Below, in pieces: positions 9,072 to 19,198 of a stretch of DNA of 64,000 nt; position 1 is the first letter of the stretch; each line of letters starts with the position of its first letter. A model generated the notes under the pieces. It was given only the letters and a program-made list of their open reading frames with translations. It ran no database searches and was not told the DNA's origin. A program made the position numbers and the translations under genes. The DNA is from Roseibium marinum (GTDB lineage: Bacteria; Pseudomonadota; Alphaproteobacteria; Rhizobiales; Stappiaceae): assembly GCF_002906165.1 (NCBI RefSeq), contig NZ_PPCN01000009.1, positions 1-64,000 of the forward strand, given 5' to 3'.

Positions 9072-10100
9072 ATGGATGTGATTCTTCTACAATTGCTCAA
9101 TGGGCTGGACAAGGGCGGCGCCTATGCGCTCATCGCTCTGGGTCTGACCCTTATCTTCGGAACCCTCGGAGTGGTGAACTTCGCCCATGGAGCGTTGTTC
9201 ATGCTGGGCGCGTTCTGCGCGGTCACCTTCAACAAGTTGCTCAGTCTGGAGGTGGTGACCACGGATCCGACCAAAACCACTGCCTGGGGGTCTCCGCTGG
9301 AAATCCGCACACCCTATGTAGAGGCGTACCTTGGGGATTTCGGGAGCTGGATGCTCAATTACTCCGTGCCCATGTCCATACTTCTTGCCGTGCCGGTGAT
9401 GCTGCTGATCGGCTTCGTCATGGAACGGGGCCTGATCAAGCATTTCTACAAACGGCCGCACGCGGATCAGATTCTGGTTACCTTCGGTCTGGCGATCGTG
9501 CTTCAGGAGATCATCAAGGCGATCTACGGCGCCAACCCGATCCCGCAGTCAGCACCTGAATTGGTGCGCGGCGCGGCTGATATCGGGTCTATCTTTGGTT
9601 TCGATCCCGGCGTTATCGTCTACCCCTACTGGCGAATGGTTTATTTGGGCTTTGCCGGTGTCGTGATTGCCGCGGTTTTCGCCTTTCTGCGATTCACCAC
9701 CTTCGGAATGGTCGTACGCGCCGGAATGGCGGATCGCGATACGGTCGGTCTTCTCGGTATCAATATCGAGCGGCGCTTCACGGTTGTCTTTGCAATCGCA
9801 GCCGTCGTTGCGGGACTGGCCGGGGTCATGTACACGCCGATCCTGCCGCCGGACTATCACATGGGCATGGACTTCCTGGTTCTCAGCTTTGTTGTCGTTG
9901 TGGTCGGCGGAATGGGCTCGCTGCCGGGTGCCGTCGCGGCCGGCTTCCTGCTTGGCATCCTGCAATCCTTCGCTTCGATGAACGAAGTGAAGGCGATCCT
10001 GCCGGGCATCGATCAGATCATCATATATCTTGTTGCAGTGGTCATTCTTCTCGTGCGTCCGCGCGGGCTGTTTGGCCGCAAAGGCGTCATGGAGAACTAG
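9072..10100 (+). CDS. livH: HAAT ABC transporter permease, LivH type
   Basis: 342-residue inner-membrane permease with about eight hydrophobic segments. The start [20 protein letters not shown] and the following [20 protein letters not shown] are the classic LivH/UrtB signature. [18 protein letters not shown] near the C-terminus is the conserved cytoplasmic coupling loop that meets the ATPase. I chose the ATG at 9072; an in-frame start at 9045 would add nine residues that run into the palindromic repeat. It pairs with the LivM-type permease 4 bp downstream to form the translocation channel. Confidence 0.9.
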   Translation: MDVILLQLLNGLDKGGAYALIALGLTLIFGTLGVVNFAHGALFMLGAFCAVTFNKLLSLEVVTTDPTKTTAWGSPLEIRTPYVEAYLGDFGSWMLNYSVPMSILLAVPVMLLIGFVMERGLIKHFYKRPHADQILVTFGLAIVLQEIIKAIYGANPIPQSAPELVRGAADIGSIFGFDPGVIVYPYWRMVYLGFAGVVIAAVFAFLRFTTFGMVVRAGMADRDTVGLLGINIERRFTVVFAIAAVVAGLAGVMYTPILPPDYHMGMDFLVLSFVVVVVGGMGSLPGAVAAGFLLGILQSFASMNEVKAILPGIDQIIIYLVAVVILLVRPRGLFGRKGVMEN

Positions 10101-10104
10101 AAAC

Positions 10105-11241
10105 ATGACAACCAAAACTTCTCCCATGCGCGACATGATCTTTTTCTTCGTCTTTGCCGTCGCTGTTCTCACCATGCCGGTCTGGCTGGCGCCGATCGGT
10201 GCCGGCTATCCGGACCTGCTGCAGAAATTCGCGATCTACGGTCTGTTCGCAACGGGCTTCAACCTGCTCTTCGGCCTGACAGGATACCTCTCCTTCGGAC
10301 ACGCCGCGTTCCTCGGGGTTGGCTCCTACTCGGCTGTCTGGGCTTTCAAGCTACTTGGCATGAACCCGCTACCCGCGGCGATCATGGCCGTGATCACGTC
10401 CGGGCTCTTCGCCCTGGCAATCGGCTATATTTCTCTGCGCCGGTCAGGGATCTACTTCTCGATCCTGACGCTCGCTTTCGCGCAGATGTCCTACAACCTG
10501 GCCTATTCCGTGCTGACGCCGATCACCAACGGGGAGACCGGCCTGCGGGTATTGCGGTCCGATCCGCGTCTGTTCGATTCCTCAAGCGCGGTGGATGGCC
10601 CGCTGATCGCCAACCTGTTCGGTATCGAGATGACCGGCTATGCGGGGTTCTATTTCTGCGCGGTCGTTCTGCTGATTGCCTTCTTCATCGCCCAGCGAAT
10701 CTTCCGCTCGCCCTTCGGCATCATGCTGCGGGCGGTGAAGACCAACCAGAACCGTATGAACTACACCGGACTCAATCCGCGCCCCTATACCCTGGCAGCC
10801 TTTGTGATCTCCGGCATGTATGCCGGTCTGGCCGGTGCCCTTCTGTGCATCACCGATCCGCTGGCCGGCGCGGAGCGCATGCAGTGGACAGCTTCGGGCG
10901 AGGTGGTCCTGATGACCATTCTCGGTGGCGCCGGAACCTTGCTCGGCCCGATTTTCGGCGCGGCGCTGATCAAGTATTTCGAAAACATCTTCTCCGCTTT
11001 CAACGAACAGACCCTGCATGAGATTTTCGGGTTCCTGCCCGATTTTCTCGAGGGGCCGGTCGTCTCGGTGACCGGTCTGTTCGTCGGTGAAGGCTGGCAC
11101 CTGACCCTTGGGGTCCTGTTCATGCTGATTGTGATCTTCCTGCCGGGCGGGCTGATGGAAGGCTTTTCCCGGATCGGGCGCCTGTTCAAGCGCTCTTCCG
11201 GAAAGTCGGGACCAGGCAGTGCCACCGCGCCAGCCGAGTAA
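10105..11241 (+). CDS. livM: HAAT ABC transporter permease, LivM type
   Basis: 378-residue membrane protein, second permease of the importer. The segment [20 protein letters not shown] followed by [11 protein letters not shown] is the LivM/UrtC hallmark. The coupling-loop equivalent is [20 protein letters not shown]. The short cytoplasmic tail is rich in Ser/Gly/Pro ([17 protein letters not shown]). The gene starts 4 bp after the livH stop, which indicates tight co-translation, and ends 11 bp before livG. The chosen ATG avoids a 25-residue upstream extension that is read from inside the end of livH. Confidence 0.9.
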   Translation: MTTKTSPMRDMIFFFVFAVAVLTMPVWLAPIGAGYPDLLQKFAIYGLFATGFNLLFGLTGYLSFGHAAFLGVGSYSAVWAFKLLGMNPLPAAIMAVITSGLFALAIGYISLRRSGIYFSILTLAFAQMSYNLAYSVLTPITNGETGLRVLRSDPRLFDSSSAVDGPLIANLFGIEMTGYAGFYFCAVVLLIAFFIAQRIFRSPFGIMLRAVKTNQNRMNYTGLNPRPYTLAAFVISGMYAGLAGALLCITDPLAGAERMQWTASGEVVLMTILGGAGTLLGPIFGAALIKYFENIFSAFNEQTLHEIFGFLPDFLEGPVVSVTGLFVGEGWHLTLGVLFMLIVIFLPGGLMEGFSRIGRLFKRSSGKSGPGSATAPAE

Positions 11242-11252
11242 GGAACTCATTG

Positions 11253-12008
11253 ATGGAAATTCTCAAAGTCTCGGGCGTGAACAAGGCCTTCGGCGGCCTC
11301 AAGGCCCTCAACAACGTGAACCTGGCTGTCGAGGAGGGCACGGTTCACGCCATCATCGGGCCCAACGGCGCAGGAAAGTCGACACTGCTGAACTGTTTCG
11401 TCGGCCGTCTGATCCCCGATACCGGTACGGTCATGTTCGGCGATACTTCGCTGATCGGACTCAAGGCGCACAAGATCAATCAGGCAGGCGTCTCGCGGGT
11501 GTTTCAGACGCCCGAAATCTTCAGCGATCTTACGCTCCTGGAAAATGTCATGATTCCAACCATGGCGAAGCGGGACGGCGAGTTCGCCCTCCATGCCTTC
11601 AAACGCCTTGATCGGGATGCCGAGATTCACGACAAGGCCATGCACATGCTTGAGGATGTCGGCCTTGCCGAAAAGAAGGACATCGTCGCCGCTTCCCTGT
11701 CACGCGGCGACAAGCGCCGCCTGGAACTTGCCATGTGTCTGGTTCAGGATCCGAAGCTGCTTCTGCTGGACGAACCGACCGCGGGCATGTCGCGCGCCGA
11801 CACCAACAACACGATCGACCTCCTGAAACGCATTGGCGATCGCGGGATCACCAAGGTGGTGATCGAACACGATATGCACGTGGTTTTCTCGCTTGCCGAC
11901 AAGGTCAGTGTGTTGGCGCAAGGCACTGTGATCTGCGAAGGCAAGCCGCAGGAGATCAAGGGTGATCCGCGCGTTCAGGAAGCTTATCTGGGAGGAGCAC
12001 ACCTGTGA
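11253..12008 (+). CDS. livG: HAAT ABC transporter ATP-binding protein, LivG type
   Basis: 251-residue cytoplasmic ATPase. Walker A is GPNGAGKST (about residues 36-44). The signature region reads ASLSRGDKRRLELAMCL and Walker B is LLLLDEPTAGM. The switch histidine is in VVIEHDMHVVF. The stretch GVSRVFQTPEIFSDLTLLEN is the Q-loop and its family-typical continuation. The ATG at 11253 follows AAGGAACT; a TTG one codon earlier is less likely. The stop overlaps the GTG start of livF by 4 bp (GTGA), so the two ATPases are probably made in equal amount. Confidence 0.92.
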   Translation: MEILKVSGVNKAFGGLKALNNVNLAVEEGTVHAIIGPNGAGKSTLLNCFVGRLIPDTGTVMFGDTSLIGLKAHKINQAGVSRVFQTPEIFSDLTLLENVMIPTMAKRDGEFALHAFKRLDRDAEIHDKAMHMLEDVGLAEKKDIVAASLSRGDKRRLELAMCLVQDPKLLLLDEPTAGMSRADTNNTIDLLKRIGDRGITKVVIEHDMHVVFSLADKVSVLAQGTVICEGKPQEIKGDPRVQEAYLGGAHL

Positions 12009-12784
12009 CCATCACTGAAGACCAGTTCTCGGGCAAATCCGCGCCAGGCGTGCAGCCGCGCAGGGCGCAGGGAGCCGCGCCGGCGTTCTTTTCGGCCTGG
12101 AACGTTCACGCCTATTATGGTGAAAGCTATATCGTCCAGGGGGTGAATTTCGACGTTCGGGAAGGCGAGATTCTGGCCCTGCTCGGCCGCAACGGTGCGG
12201 GAAAGACGTCCACTCTGCGGACAATCGCCCGCATGGACAATCCCAATCTGACCCAAGGCGAAATCTGGCTTGATCACCAGCCGCTGCACGAAATGAAGAG
12301 TTACCAGGCGGCAAGGTTGGGCGTGGGACTTGTGCCGGAAGACCGTTGTATTATTTCCGGTCTGACTGTTGAGGAAAACCTCCAGCTGTCCCAGATCGCC
12401 GAACCGAAGGGCTGGTCGATCGAGCGGATCTACGACCATTTTCCACGCCTTGCGGAGCGCCGGGGGCAGGACGCCGTGACCATGTCCGGTGGCGAGCAGC
12501 AGATGCTGGCTGTCGCGCGCATCCTGGCACGCGACATCAAGCTGCTTCTTCTGGATGAGCCCTACGAAGGCCTGGCGCCTGTGATCGTGCAGGAGATCGA
12601 GCGTATCCTGGAAGGCGTCAAGGAACTGGGCATAACCACCATCATCGTCGAGCAAAACGCGATTGCGGCCCTTCATCTGGCCGACCGCGCGGTGATTCTG
12701 GACATGGGCGAGGTGGTTTTCGACGGTGCGGCACAGGAAGTGCTCGATAATGCCCAACTGCGGCAGGAGTATCTTGCCATCTAG
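12005..12784 (+). CDS. livF: HAAT ABC transporter ATP-binding protein, LivF type
   Basis: 259-residue ATPase, the second nucleotide-binding subunit. Walker A is GRNGAGKTS (about residues 61-69), the signature is TMSGGEQQMLAVAR, Walker B is LLLLDEPYEGLAP and the switch histidine position is replaced by glutamine-asparagine in IIVEQNAIAAL, as is normal for LivF. An N-terminal extension of about 30 residues rich in Ala/Pro/Gln precedes the canonical start of the fold (FFSAWNVHAYYGES); most LivF proteins begin close to that point, so the extension is mildly unusual. Start is GTG, coupled to livG. Confidence 0.9.
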   Translation: MTITEDQFSGKSAPGVQPRRAQGAAPAFFSAWNVHAYYGESYIVQGVNFDVREGEILALLGRNGAGKTSTLRTIARMDNPNLTQGEIWLDHQPLHEMKSYQAARLGVGLVPEDRCIISGLTVEENLQLSQIAEPKGWSIERIYDHFPRLAERRGQDAVTMSGGEQQMLAVARILARDIKLLLLDEPYEGLAPVIVQEIERILEGVKELGITTIIVEQNAIAALHLADRAVILDMGEVVFDGAAQEVLDNAQLRQEYLAI

Positions 12785-12906
12785 GTCAAACGGCTTTTGC
12801 GTCACTTCTCGCGAAATGGGAAAAGACGAACCGAAACAATGCGTAACATGAGTTGTAGGCATCCGGAAACTGGATATCCCGAACCATAGTCGCACCTCGG
12901 ACCAAA

Positions 12907-12937
12907 AGGCCGGCGCATTCCGCGCCGGTCTTTTTTT
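12907..12937 (+). terminator. Rho-independent terminator of the transporter operon
   Basis: A 7-bp perfect stem (CCGGCGC and GCGCCGG, extended by weaker pairs) with a 5-base loop is followed by a run of seven T residues. It lies about 120 bp after the livF stop and before the antiporter gene, which marks the operon end. Confidence 0.88.
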
Positions 12938-13049
12938 GTGGACAGTTTTGTCAATAGTGGGTGTGCTGTATCCGCCTGTTGCGAGGAAAAGCGGCGGCGG
13001 CCTATAGTCCGATCGCCGAATTTTGGAATTCACCAACCGGGGATGGCCC

Positions 13050-14165
13050 GTGACCGTCTTTAGAACCGAATTGCCCAGCCTGGTAGGCTTTCTTGTGTTC
13101 GCCGCCTTTACGCTGGCAGGTGACAGCCTGAAACCTGAAATGGTTGGCGTCGGCGTGTCGCTCGTCCTTTTGGGCGTGATTTTCGCGGCCGTCTTGTGGT
13201 GCGCCTTTTCGGTGGTCCGGCATGCGGGCTGCCTTGCTTCGATCTTCGGTGAACCGTTCGGCACCCTGATACTGACCCTGGCCGTGATCGGCATCGAGGT
13301 CGCCCTGATCGTTGCGATCATGTTGTCTGGCGACGCCACGCCGACGCTGGCCCGCGAAACAATGTTTTCCGTGGTGATGATCGTGCTGAACGGACTGGTC
13401 GGGTTGTGTCTTCTTCTGGGCGGTTTGCGTCACAAGAACCTGACCTACAATCTGCAGGGCGCGAACGCGTTCCTGTCGGTTCTGGTGCCGCTGGCGGTCT
13501 TCGCCCTTGTCCTGCCGAGATTGACGCAATCCGCTCCGGGAGGCGAACTTTCAAAACTTCAGACCGGCTTCGAATTGGTCATGTCAGTTCTGCTTTATGG
13601 TGTCTTCCTGGCCATGCAGACCGTTACCCACGCCAAATTCTTCCGTCAGCCGGATGTTACCGAGGGGAAAGTCGAAGAAGAAGACCATGGACATCACGGC
13701 GGCGAAGTCCGGTCCATACCTTTCCACATCGTGGGGCTTTTCGGCGCGCTGTTGCCGATCATTCTGCTTTCCAAGAAACTCGCGCTTTATGTGGATTTCG
13801 GCATGGATGGACTGGGTGCTCCCCTGGCGTTGAGCGGCTTCATTGTCGCCAGCCTCGTTCTCATGCCGGAAGGCCTGAGCGCCTTGCAGGCTGCGGTCGC
13901 AAACAGGCTTCAGCGGGCGGTCAATATCTGCCTCGGCTCCGCTGTGGCAACCATCAGCCTCACGGTTCCGGCAGTGTTGCTTGTTGCGTGGGTAATGGAT
14001 CTTGAAGTTGAACTGGGGCTCGACACGCCGGAAATCATTCTCCTGCTCCTGACGCTTGTCGTGAGCATGCTGACCTTCGGCGCCCGGACAACCAATTATC
14101 TGCAGGGCGCGGTTCACCTGGCGCTGTTCGCGGCCTATGTGATGATGATTTTCGATCTGGCCTGA
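13050..14165 (+). CDS. chaA: Calcium/proton antiporter, ChaA-like (CaCA superfamily)
   Basis: Integral membrane exchanger of about 371 residues with roughly ten helices in two inverted halves. The first alpha-repeat region is FGTLILTLAVIGIEVALIVA and the second is GFIVASLVLMPEGLSALQAA; the glutamates in these helices are the cation-coordinating residues in this superfamily. Between the halves lies a short acidic/histidine loop, EEEDHGHHGGE, probably cytoplasmic and metal-sensing. I chose the GTG at 13050, preceded by GGGGATGG, rather than a TTG at 13023; the start remains uncertain. The role is export of Ca2+ (or Na+/K+) against protons. Gene is monocistronic. Confidence 0.82.
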   Translation: MTVFRTELPSLVGFLVFAAFTLAGDSLKPEMVGVGVSLVLLGVIFAAVLWCAFSVVRHAGCLASIFGEPFGTLILTLAVIGIEVALIVAIMLSGDATPTLARETMFSVVMIVLNGLVGLCLLLGGLRHKNLTYNLQGANAFLSVLVPLAVFALVLPRLTQSAPGGELSKLQTGFELVMSVLLYGVFLAMQTVTHAKFFRQPDVTEGKVEEEDHGHHGGEVRSIPFHIVGLFGALLPIILLSKKLALYVDFGMDGLGAPLALSGFIVASLVLMPEGLSALQAAVANRLQRAVNICLGSAVATISLTVPAVLLVAWVMDLEVELGLDTPEIILLLLTLVVSMLTFGARTTNYLQGAVHLALFAAYVMMIFDLA

Positions 14166-14183
14166 CCCGGGTGTGCTGTCGTT

Positions 14184-14267
14184 TGAACGAACACACGATG
14201 CTCTAACTCTTTTGGATCGATCAACTTTTGGATGCTCAATCGATGCCGATGGAACATCCGTTGATCC
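14184..14267. repeat. Degenerate copy of the GCGTTC/GAACGC palindromic repeat family
   Basis: Begins with TGAACGAACACACGATGCTC followed by TAAC, nearly identical to one arm of the palindrome at 23943-23986. It continues with an inner inverted pair (GGATCGATCAAC and GTTGATCC) of the same kind as inside the copy upstream of livH. The other outer arm is missing, so this looks like a truncated element. Confidence 0.6.
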
Positions 14268-14305
14268 AGACCTGGCGCGGCTGAATATGATTTTCAGCCG
14301 GCCAT

Positions 14306-15274
14306 GTGACCGATACAGATTGGCCCTTGATGCTGCTCCTGTCTGAAGACCAAACCCGGGACGCCTTGCCTTTTCCGGATCTGATCGATGCGCTGGCGGA
14401 AATGTTCCGTACCGGCTGCGAAATGCCGACGCGCCATCATCACGATATGGAAGTTCCCGGAGAGCCGGACGGAACAATGCTTTTGATGCCCGCCTGGCTG
14501 CCGGGGGGCTTTGCCGGCGTAAAGGTCGTCAATGTCATGCCGGGCAACTCGAAGCGCGATCTGCCGGCCGTCGCCGCGCAATATCTTCTGTCCGATGCGC
14601 GGACCGGCGCCATGCTGGCCCTGGTTGACGGCGGCGAACTGACTGCCCGCCGCACCGCCGCAGCATCCGCCCTTGCTGCCCGTTATCTGGCGCGTTCCGA
14701 CGCCCGGCATTTGCTGGTGGTGGGAACCGGCCGTCTGGCGGCCAATCTGGTGGCTGCCCATATGGCGGTCCGGCCGATTGAGGAAGTCACCATCTGGGGA
14801 CGTTCCCTGGAAAAGGCCGAAGCGCTCGCACGGGACCTCAGGGTGCGGTTTCCGGTGGCAATCCAGGCTGCCGCGAGCCTGGAGGATGCGCTCGGCAATG
14901 CGGACATCGTCAGCGCGGCGACACTGTCAACCGAACCTCTTATCTGCGGCAAAGCCGTGAAACCGGGCACCCATGTGGATCTGGTCGGCGCGTTCAAGCC
15001 CACCATGCGCGAAAGCGACGATGACCTCATTCGGCGCGCGCGGATTTTTGTCGACACGCGTGAGGGGTGCCTCTCCGAGGGAGGCGACATTGTTCAACCG
15101 CTTAACTCCGGAGTTATTTCGAAGGCCGACGTAAAGGCGGATCTTTTCGAGCTTTGCAGGAAAGAACATCCCGGCCGTCAGTCCGGCGAGGAGATTACCC
15201 TGTTCAAATCTGTCGGCGCGGCCCTGGAAGACCTGGCCGGCGCGATCCTTGCCTACCGCAATGCGGAGCGGTGA
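14306..15274 (+). CDS. Ornithine cyclodeaminase / mu-crystallin family protein
   Basis: 322-residue Rossmann-fold enzyme of the OCD/Mu-crystallin family, which contains ornithine cyclodeaminase, alanine dehydrogenase and imine reductases using NAD(P). The N-terminal half has PTRHHHDMEVPG and FAGVKVVNVMPGN, the latter with the conserved substrate-binding lysine. The middle LALVDGGELTARRTAAASALAARYL is a family signature, and HLLVVGTGRLAANLV is the dinucleotide-binding glycine loop. DLVGAFKPTMRE supplies the conserved C-terminal aspartate region. Start is the GTG at 14306 without a clear ribosome site; an ATG at 14330 is a fair alternative. The true substrate is unknown. Confidence 0.85.
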   Translation: MTDTDWPLMLLLSEDQTRDALPFPDLIDALAEMFRTGCEMPTRHHHDMEVPGEPDGTMLLMPAWLPGGFAGVKVVNVMPGNSKRDLPAVAAQYLLSDARTGAMLALVDGGELTARRTAAASALAARYLARSDARHLLVVGTGRLAANLVAAHMAVRPIEEVTIWGRSLEKAEALARDLRVRFPVAIQAAASLEDALGNADIVSAATLSTEPLICGKAVKPGTHVDLVGAFKPTMRESDDDLIRRARIFVDTREGCLSEGGDIVQPLNSGVISKADVKADLFELCRKEHPGRQSGEEITLFKSVGAALEDLAGAILAYRNAER

Positions 15275-15280
15275 TCGCGT

Positions 15281-16132
15281 TCAGCCGAGCTCAAAGGTCG
15301 TGATGCCGAACATCTGATCTATCGGCAGGTCCGGAGCCGCGCCGCGATACATGCGAAAGGTCTCGAATTCCGGCGAGAGCTCGTATTTTTCCGCAAGCAG
15401 CAGCGCGGCCGCGTTGGGTTCCGGCGTATCCAGAACGATCGTCTGGCCCTTGACCTGCCCGGCGAGCGCGCGGAAGAGCGTATCGGCGATTTCAGGGGTG
15501 TCGGCGAAGAGCGGCCCGATCTTGAAACCTTCATCGCACTGGCGAATGACACCAAACCCTTTCACCACGCCATCTTCGGCGAAGGCGAAGCCGCGGCGGG
15601 TTTCAAGCATCGGCGCCGTCCAGAGTTTCAGGAACTCAACCCGTGGGCCTGGAAAGAACCGTTGGTCGTAATCCAGGATCGCCGGGAAAATTCCCTGGCC
15701 GAGTGGTGCTATTCGTGGATCCATCGGTGTGTCGCACAGGGAAATGCCGGCTTGGCGGATATTGCGGTAAACCGGCTTGAAGCCATGTTCGGCATAACTG
15801 GCGGTCTGTTCCTTGACCGCATCGAGGCCCAAAAGCCTGGGTCCGAGATAGTCCAGGGCTTGCTGCCAGATCCGATGGCCGTAGCCTTTCTGGCGGTGGC
15901 CGGGCCTGCAGATGTAAAAACCGATAAAGCCGAAATCGTCGCCGTACCGCACGGCGGAGATGACGGCGACGAGTTCGCCTGAAATCTCGCCGGCGAGAAA
16001 GCCGTTCGGATCGGCCGCATAAAATGCCGGGCCGTCCTCTAGTCCGGGATTCCAGCCTTCTTCCCGCGCCATCTCCAGGGCGATCTGCATTTCGTCCACC
16101 CGCAGGCGACGGATCTCAAGTGTGTCGGACAT
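15281..16132 (-). CDS. Double-domain GNAT family N-acetyltransferase
   Basis: 283-residue acyltransferase-like protein. The N-terminal GNAT domain (about residues 1-130) has the acetyl-CoA loop region FYICRPGHRQKGYGHRIWQQ, a variant of the Q/R-x-x-G-x-G/A motif. It is followed by LGLDAVKEQTASYAEHGFKP, typical of this subfamily. The C-terminal half (about 150-270, RGFAFAEDGVVKGFGVIRQ to KGQTIVLDTPEPNAAALLLA) is a second, degenerate GNAT-like domain (Acetyltransf_18 type), so the fold is a YitH-like tandem. Substrate unknown. The gene is convergent with the ornithine cyclodeaminase-like gene, leaving 6 bp between their stops. Confidence 0.82.
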   Translation of the reverse strand: MSDTLEIRRLRVDEMQIALEMAREEGWNPGLEDGPAFYAADPNGFLAGEISGELVAVISAVRYGDDFGFIGFYICRPGHRQKGYGHRIWQQALDYLGPRLLGLDAVKEQTASYAEHGFKPVYRNIRQAGISLCDTPMDPRIAPLGQGIFPAILDYDQRFFPGPRVEFLKLWTAPMLETRRGFAFAEDGVVKGFGVIRQCDEGFKIGPLFADTPEIADTLFRALAGQVKGQTIVLDTPEPNAAALLLAEKYELSPEFETFRMYRGAAPDLPIDQMFGITTFELG

Positions 16133-16472
16133 ATGCTCTCCGGGCTTCCGGTTTTCTGCTTGGGCCGCGTCAGAGTAAAATGACTCGCATGGATTTGAAA
16201 ACCGCCGGAAGCCTGCAAACCGCAGTCGGAAAAGATAAAAGCCGACTTTCAGAGGGAACCCGACTTGCGTCCAGCCAGCAAGTGTGCATCACTTTACCAA
16301 AGGTAATGCTCTCATCCATTTCAGCTAATTCAGAGAATTATCTCGGGCATCAATCAATTTCGGGGGCATCGGCGGCAATCGGGCCGGACCGGAACCGGTG
16401 TGCGGTTCGTCACAGACCGGGGATGGCTCGAGGGTCTAAAAGAGAAGTACGGATTTCAGCGCTGAGGACGTC
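16133..16472. promoter_or_regulatory. Intergenic region with divergent promoters
   Basis: 340 bp between the GNAT gene (minus) and the caspase/Sel1 gene (plus). No supported gene is seen. The centre (about 16290-16360) is AT-richer and holds CTAATTCAGAGAATTATC, a plausible promoter area for the plus-strand gene. The segment before the 16473 start has a purine-rich AAGAGAAG and GAGGACG, the latter positioned as a ribosome site. Confidence 0.4.
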
Positions 16473-19187
16473 ATGACGAAACGGTACAATCTGTCTCTCG
16501 ATACTCAATCACCCACCCACGTGGTTTCGAAGCCCGCCGCCCGCTTGCGGCGCGCCGTGCGGTTCGGACTGCTCAGTCTTCCGCTCGGACTGGCGCTGGC
16601 AGGGTCGTCTGCACTCGCGGCCACTCCACAGGAAGCAGGCCGCAGGGTCGCGCTCGTGATCGGCAATCAGGACTACGAGCATGTGGAACCCCTGGTAAAT
16701 CCGCTGAACGACACCAAGGAAATTTCGCGGATCCTGCAGGAAGCCGATTTTGACGTCACTCTCGGGATGAATCTCGACAAGAAGGAAATGGAGGAGGTCG
16801 TTCGCAAGTTCCTTCGCGAACTCAATGATGGCGACACGGCGCTTTTTTACTATTCGGGCCATGCCCTTCAGGTCGGCGAAGCGAACTTCATTCTGCCTGT
16901 CGATGCGAAACTGGCGTCGCAATACGACCTTGAATTCGAAAGCCTCAAGGTCTCCCACCTGCTCGACTACATGAAAGCCGCCTCCAGCCTGCAGATCGTG
17001 ATGCTGGATGCCTGCCGTGACAATCCCTTCGAGATCGCAAGCCTGTTCTGGGGGGAACAGGAATATGCGCTCGGGAAGACAAGAGGTCTTCGCCGGATCC
17101 CCAACAAGCTTGGAACCTTCATTTCCTATGCCACCCGTCCGGGCCAGGTCGCCTATGACGGGGATGGTCCGATGAGCCCGTTCACATCCTCCGTTGTCGG
17201 CAACGCCCTCGATCCGAAGCTCGAGATCAAGGACCTGATGACCAGGGTTCGGGACGAGGTTGTCCGCAAGACCGGGGGACAGCAGATCCCCTATGAAGAC
17301 TCAACGCTCGTCACCAACTTCTATTTCGTCCCGCCCAAGCCGCAGCCGATCGTTACAGCGCATCACCGCGTCAGTGTTCCGGTTGGCGACACAGCGGTCG
17401 CGCTCAACATTCCGGAACCGGTTCAACCGGAAGGCGGAACGCTTGAAGCCAAGCTGACGTTGTCACCGGAAAAGGGAGAACTGCGGCTTCCGGACGGCAA
17501 ATCCGTCGCCGAAGGCGATGTTCTCAAGGCTAAAGAACTTGCCGCTCTTCAATTTGTTCCAACCGGCGCCGATGCCGGCAATGTCGAACTGATCGGCTAC
17601 GAAGTCACGGACCAGTGGGGCAGCAGTATCTCTGCCATTGCCTCGATCACGGTCGCACAGGCGTCCACTCCCGTGGTGGAAGACGATCTGCAGGAAGACC
17701 GGAAGGCACGTCTGGCGACGCTGCTGGCCTGGCTGACGGAAAGATCGGCCGCAGGAGCTGTCGAGGCGGAAATCGGTGTTGGACCGGTTGAGATCTTTCC
17801 CGAAGCGCCGGTGGAGGGACTTCCGGCAACGAGCGACTGGCTGAAAGTCGCCTCCGTCGATGCCGATCTGCAGCTTTCGTCCGAAGGCCGTCTGCTGCAG
17901 TCCGGCGACCGCTTTCCCGTCTCGGCGCTGGCGTCCCTTACGGTCCGCCCCCAGATTGGCAGCGAGCGGGAAGCGCGAAAATTCGCGCTTGACCTCCCCG
18001 ACGAAGCCGACGGCACGTTCAAGACCGTCACCCAGATTGTTCAGCCGCGCGTGGACCGCTGCGATCAACTGGCAACGCAGCCGTTTGATCTTCAGGCCGT
18101 CACGGAAGGGCGTTTGGCGAACGACCTCGATCCCCAGGCGATCGATACGGCTTGCGCCGATGCAATGAAAGCCTATCCGGAAATCGGCCGCTTCGTGTTT
18201 CAGCGCGGGCGCGGCGCTTTCGCGGCCGGCGATCTCGATCAGGCGATAGCCTATTTCGAGCGTGCCTATCAGATGGGTCATGTGCGAGCCGGTCAGGTGC
18301 TCGGGCGTATGTATTTCCTCGGCGCCGGAATCGACCGGGATCGGGAAAAGGCCGTGGAACTGTACCGCAAGGCGGCCGAACGCGGCGACGCCTATGCGCT
18401 GCATTCGCTCGGACTGGCCGAGATCAGGGGAGACGGGACGGCCCAGAATGAAAAGGACGGACTGGAAAAACTGCTGCAATCCGTCGAGGCCGGGCACACG
18501 TTTTCCTACAACGCCATCGGCGGTTTCTATCTGAACGGCGAACACGTGGCCGAGAACCTCGACAGGGCCGTTTATTATTACAACAGATCCGCCGGGCGAA
18601 ACGACATTTACGGCTTCTTGAACATGGGAACGCTTTTCCGCGATGGCAAAGGCGTGCCGCAGGATTATGAGGCCGCGCTCGGTTGGTTTAAAAAGGCCCA
18701 CGAAGGCGGACATCCCGCTGCGGGCACCGCCATTGGACTGCTTTATTTCAACGGCCAGGGCGTGGAGAAGAATGTCGGTGAAGCGACCAGATGGTTCCGC
18801 GAAAGCGCCATGCGCGGCGACGCCTGGGGTGCCTTCAACACCGCGTTCATGCTCGCCCGGCAATCGGGAGAAGCGGCCGGTCGCGACCGGATCAGAATGC
18901 TGGCCATGACCGTTGCGGTGGATCCGTCCTCACAGGCGGCCGGGCAGGGCGAGGAGGCACTCGGCAAGGCGGACCGGACGCTCAAGGCCAAGGTGTTGCA
19001 GCAGGCTCTGACGGATCTCGGCTACGAACCCGGGCCGGTGGATGGCCGGCCGGGAGGGAAAACCCGGGATGCCCTCACAAGTTTCTTCAAGGCTTCCGGA
19101 CGGCAGCCTGTTCAGGGCGACGAAGCATTGATCGCTTTGGTCAAGCATCAGTGGGAACTGAACCGTCCGCGCTACGATTTATTTTAA
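16473..19187 (+). CDS. Caspase-fold (C14) protein with Sel1-like repeats and C-terminal peptidoglycan-binding-like domain
   Basis: 904-residue exported multidomain protein. A signal peptide (basic region, then FGLLSLPLGLALAGSSALAA, about residues 31-50) leads into a caspase-like p20 domain with the His130 (FYYSGHALQ) and Cys181 (MLDACRDNPF) catalytic pair intact. After a GMSPFTSS-type p10 region comes a beta-rich central part (about 290-560) with two cadherin-like stretches. Residues about 585-810 hold around six Sel1/TPR-like repeats (for example GVPQDYEAALGWFKKAHEGG). The end (about 835-880, LGYEPGPVDGRPGGKTRDAL) resembles a PG_binding_1 repeat. It probably works in the periplasm as a protease or scaffold; targets are unknown. 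A small lipoprotein and a second caspase-fold gene follow on the same strand. Confidence 0.87.
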   Translation: MTKRYNLSLDTQSPTHVVSKPAARLRRAVRFGLLSLPLGLALAGSSALAATPQEAGRRVALVIGNQDYEHVEPLVNPLNDTKEISRILQEADFDVTLGMNLDKKEMEEVVRKFLRELNDGDTALFYYSGHALQVGEANFILPVDAKLASQYDLEFESLKVSHLLDYMKAASSLQIVMLDACRDNPFEIASLFWGEQEYALGKTRGLRRIPNKLGTFISYATRPGQVAYDGDGPMSPFTSSVVGNALDPKLEIKDLMTRVRDEVVRKTGGQQIPYEDSTLVTNFYFVPPKPQPIVTAHHRVSVPVGDTAVALNIPEPVQPEGGTLEAKLTLSPEKGELRLPDGKSVAEGDVLKAKELAALQFVPTGADAGNVELIGYEVTDQWGSSISAIASITVAQASTPVVEDDLQEDRKARLATLLAWLTERSAAGAVEAEIGVGPVEIFPEAPVEGLPATSDWLKVASVDADLQLSSEGRLLQSGDRFPVSALASLTVRPQIGSEREARKFALDLPDEADGTFKTVTQIVQPRVDRCDQLATQPFDLQAVTEGRLANDLDPQAIDTACADAMKAYPEIGRFVFQRGRGAFAAGDLDQAIAYFERAYQMGHVRAGQVLGRMYFLGAGIDRDREKAVELYRKAAERGDAYALHSLGLAEIRGDGTAQNEKDGLEKLLQSVEAGHTFSYNAIGGFYLNGEHVAENLDRAVYYYNRSAGRNDIYGFLNMGTLFRDGKGVPQDYEAALGWFKKAHEGGHPAAGTAIGLLYFNGQGVEKNVGEATRWFRESAMRGDAWGAFNTAFMLARQSGEAAGRDRIRMLAMTVAVDPSSQAAGQGEEALGKADRTLKAKVLQQALTDLGYEPGPVDGRPGGKTRDALTSFFKASGRQPVQGDEALIALVKHQWELNRPRYDLF

Positions 19188-19198
19188 GGAGAAGTATA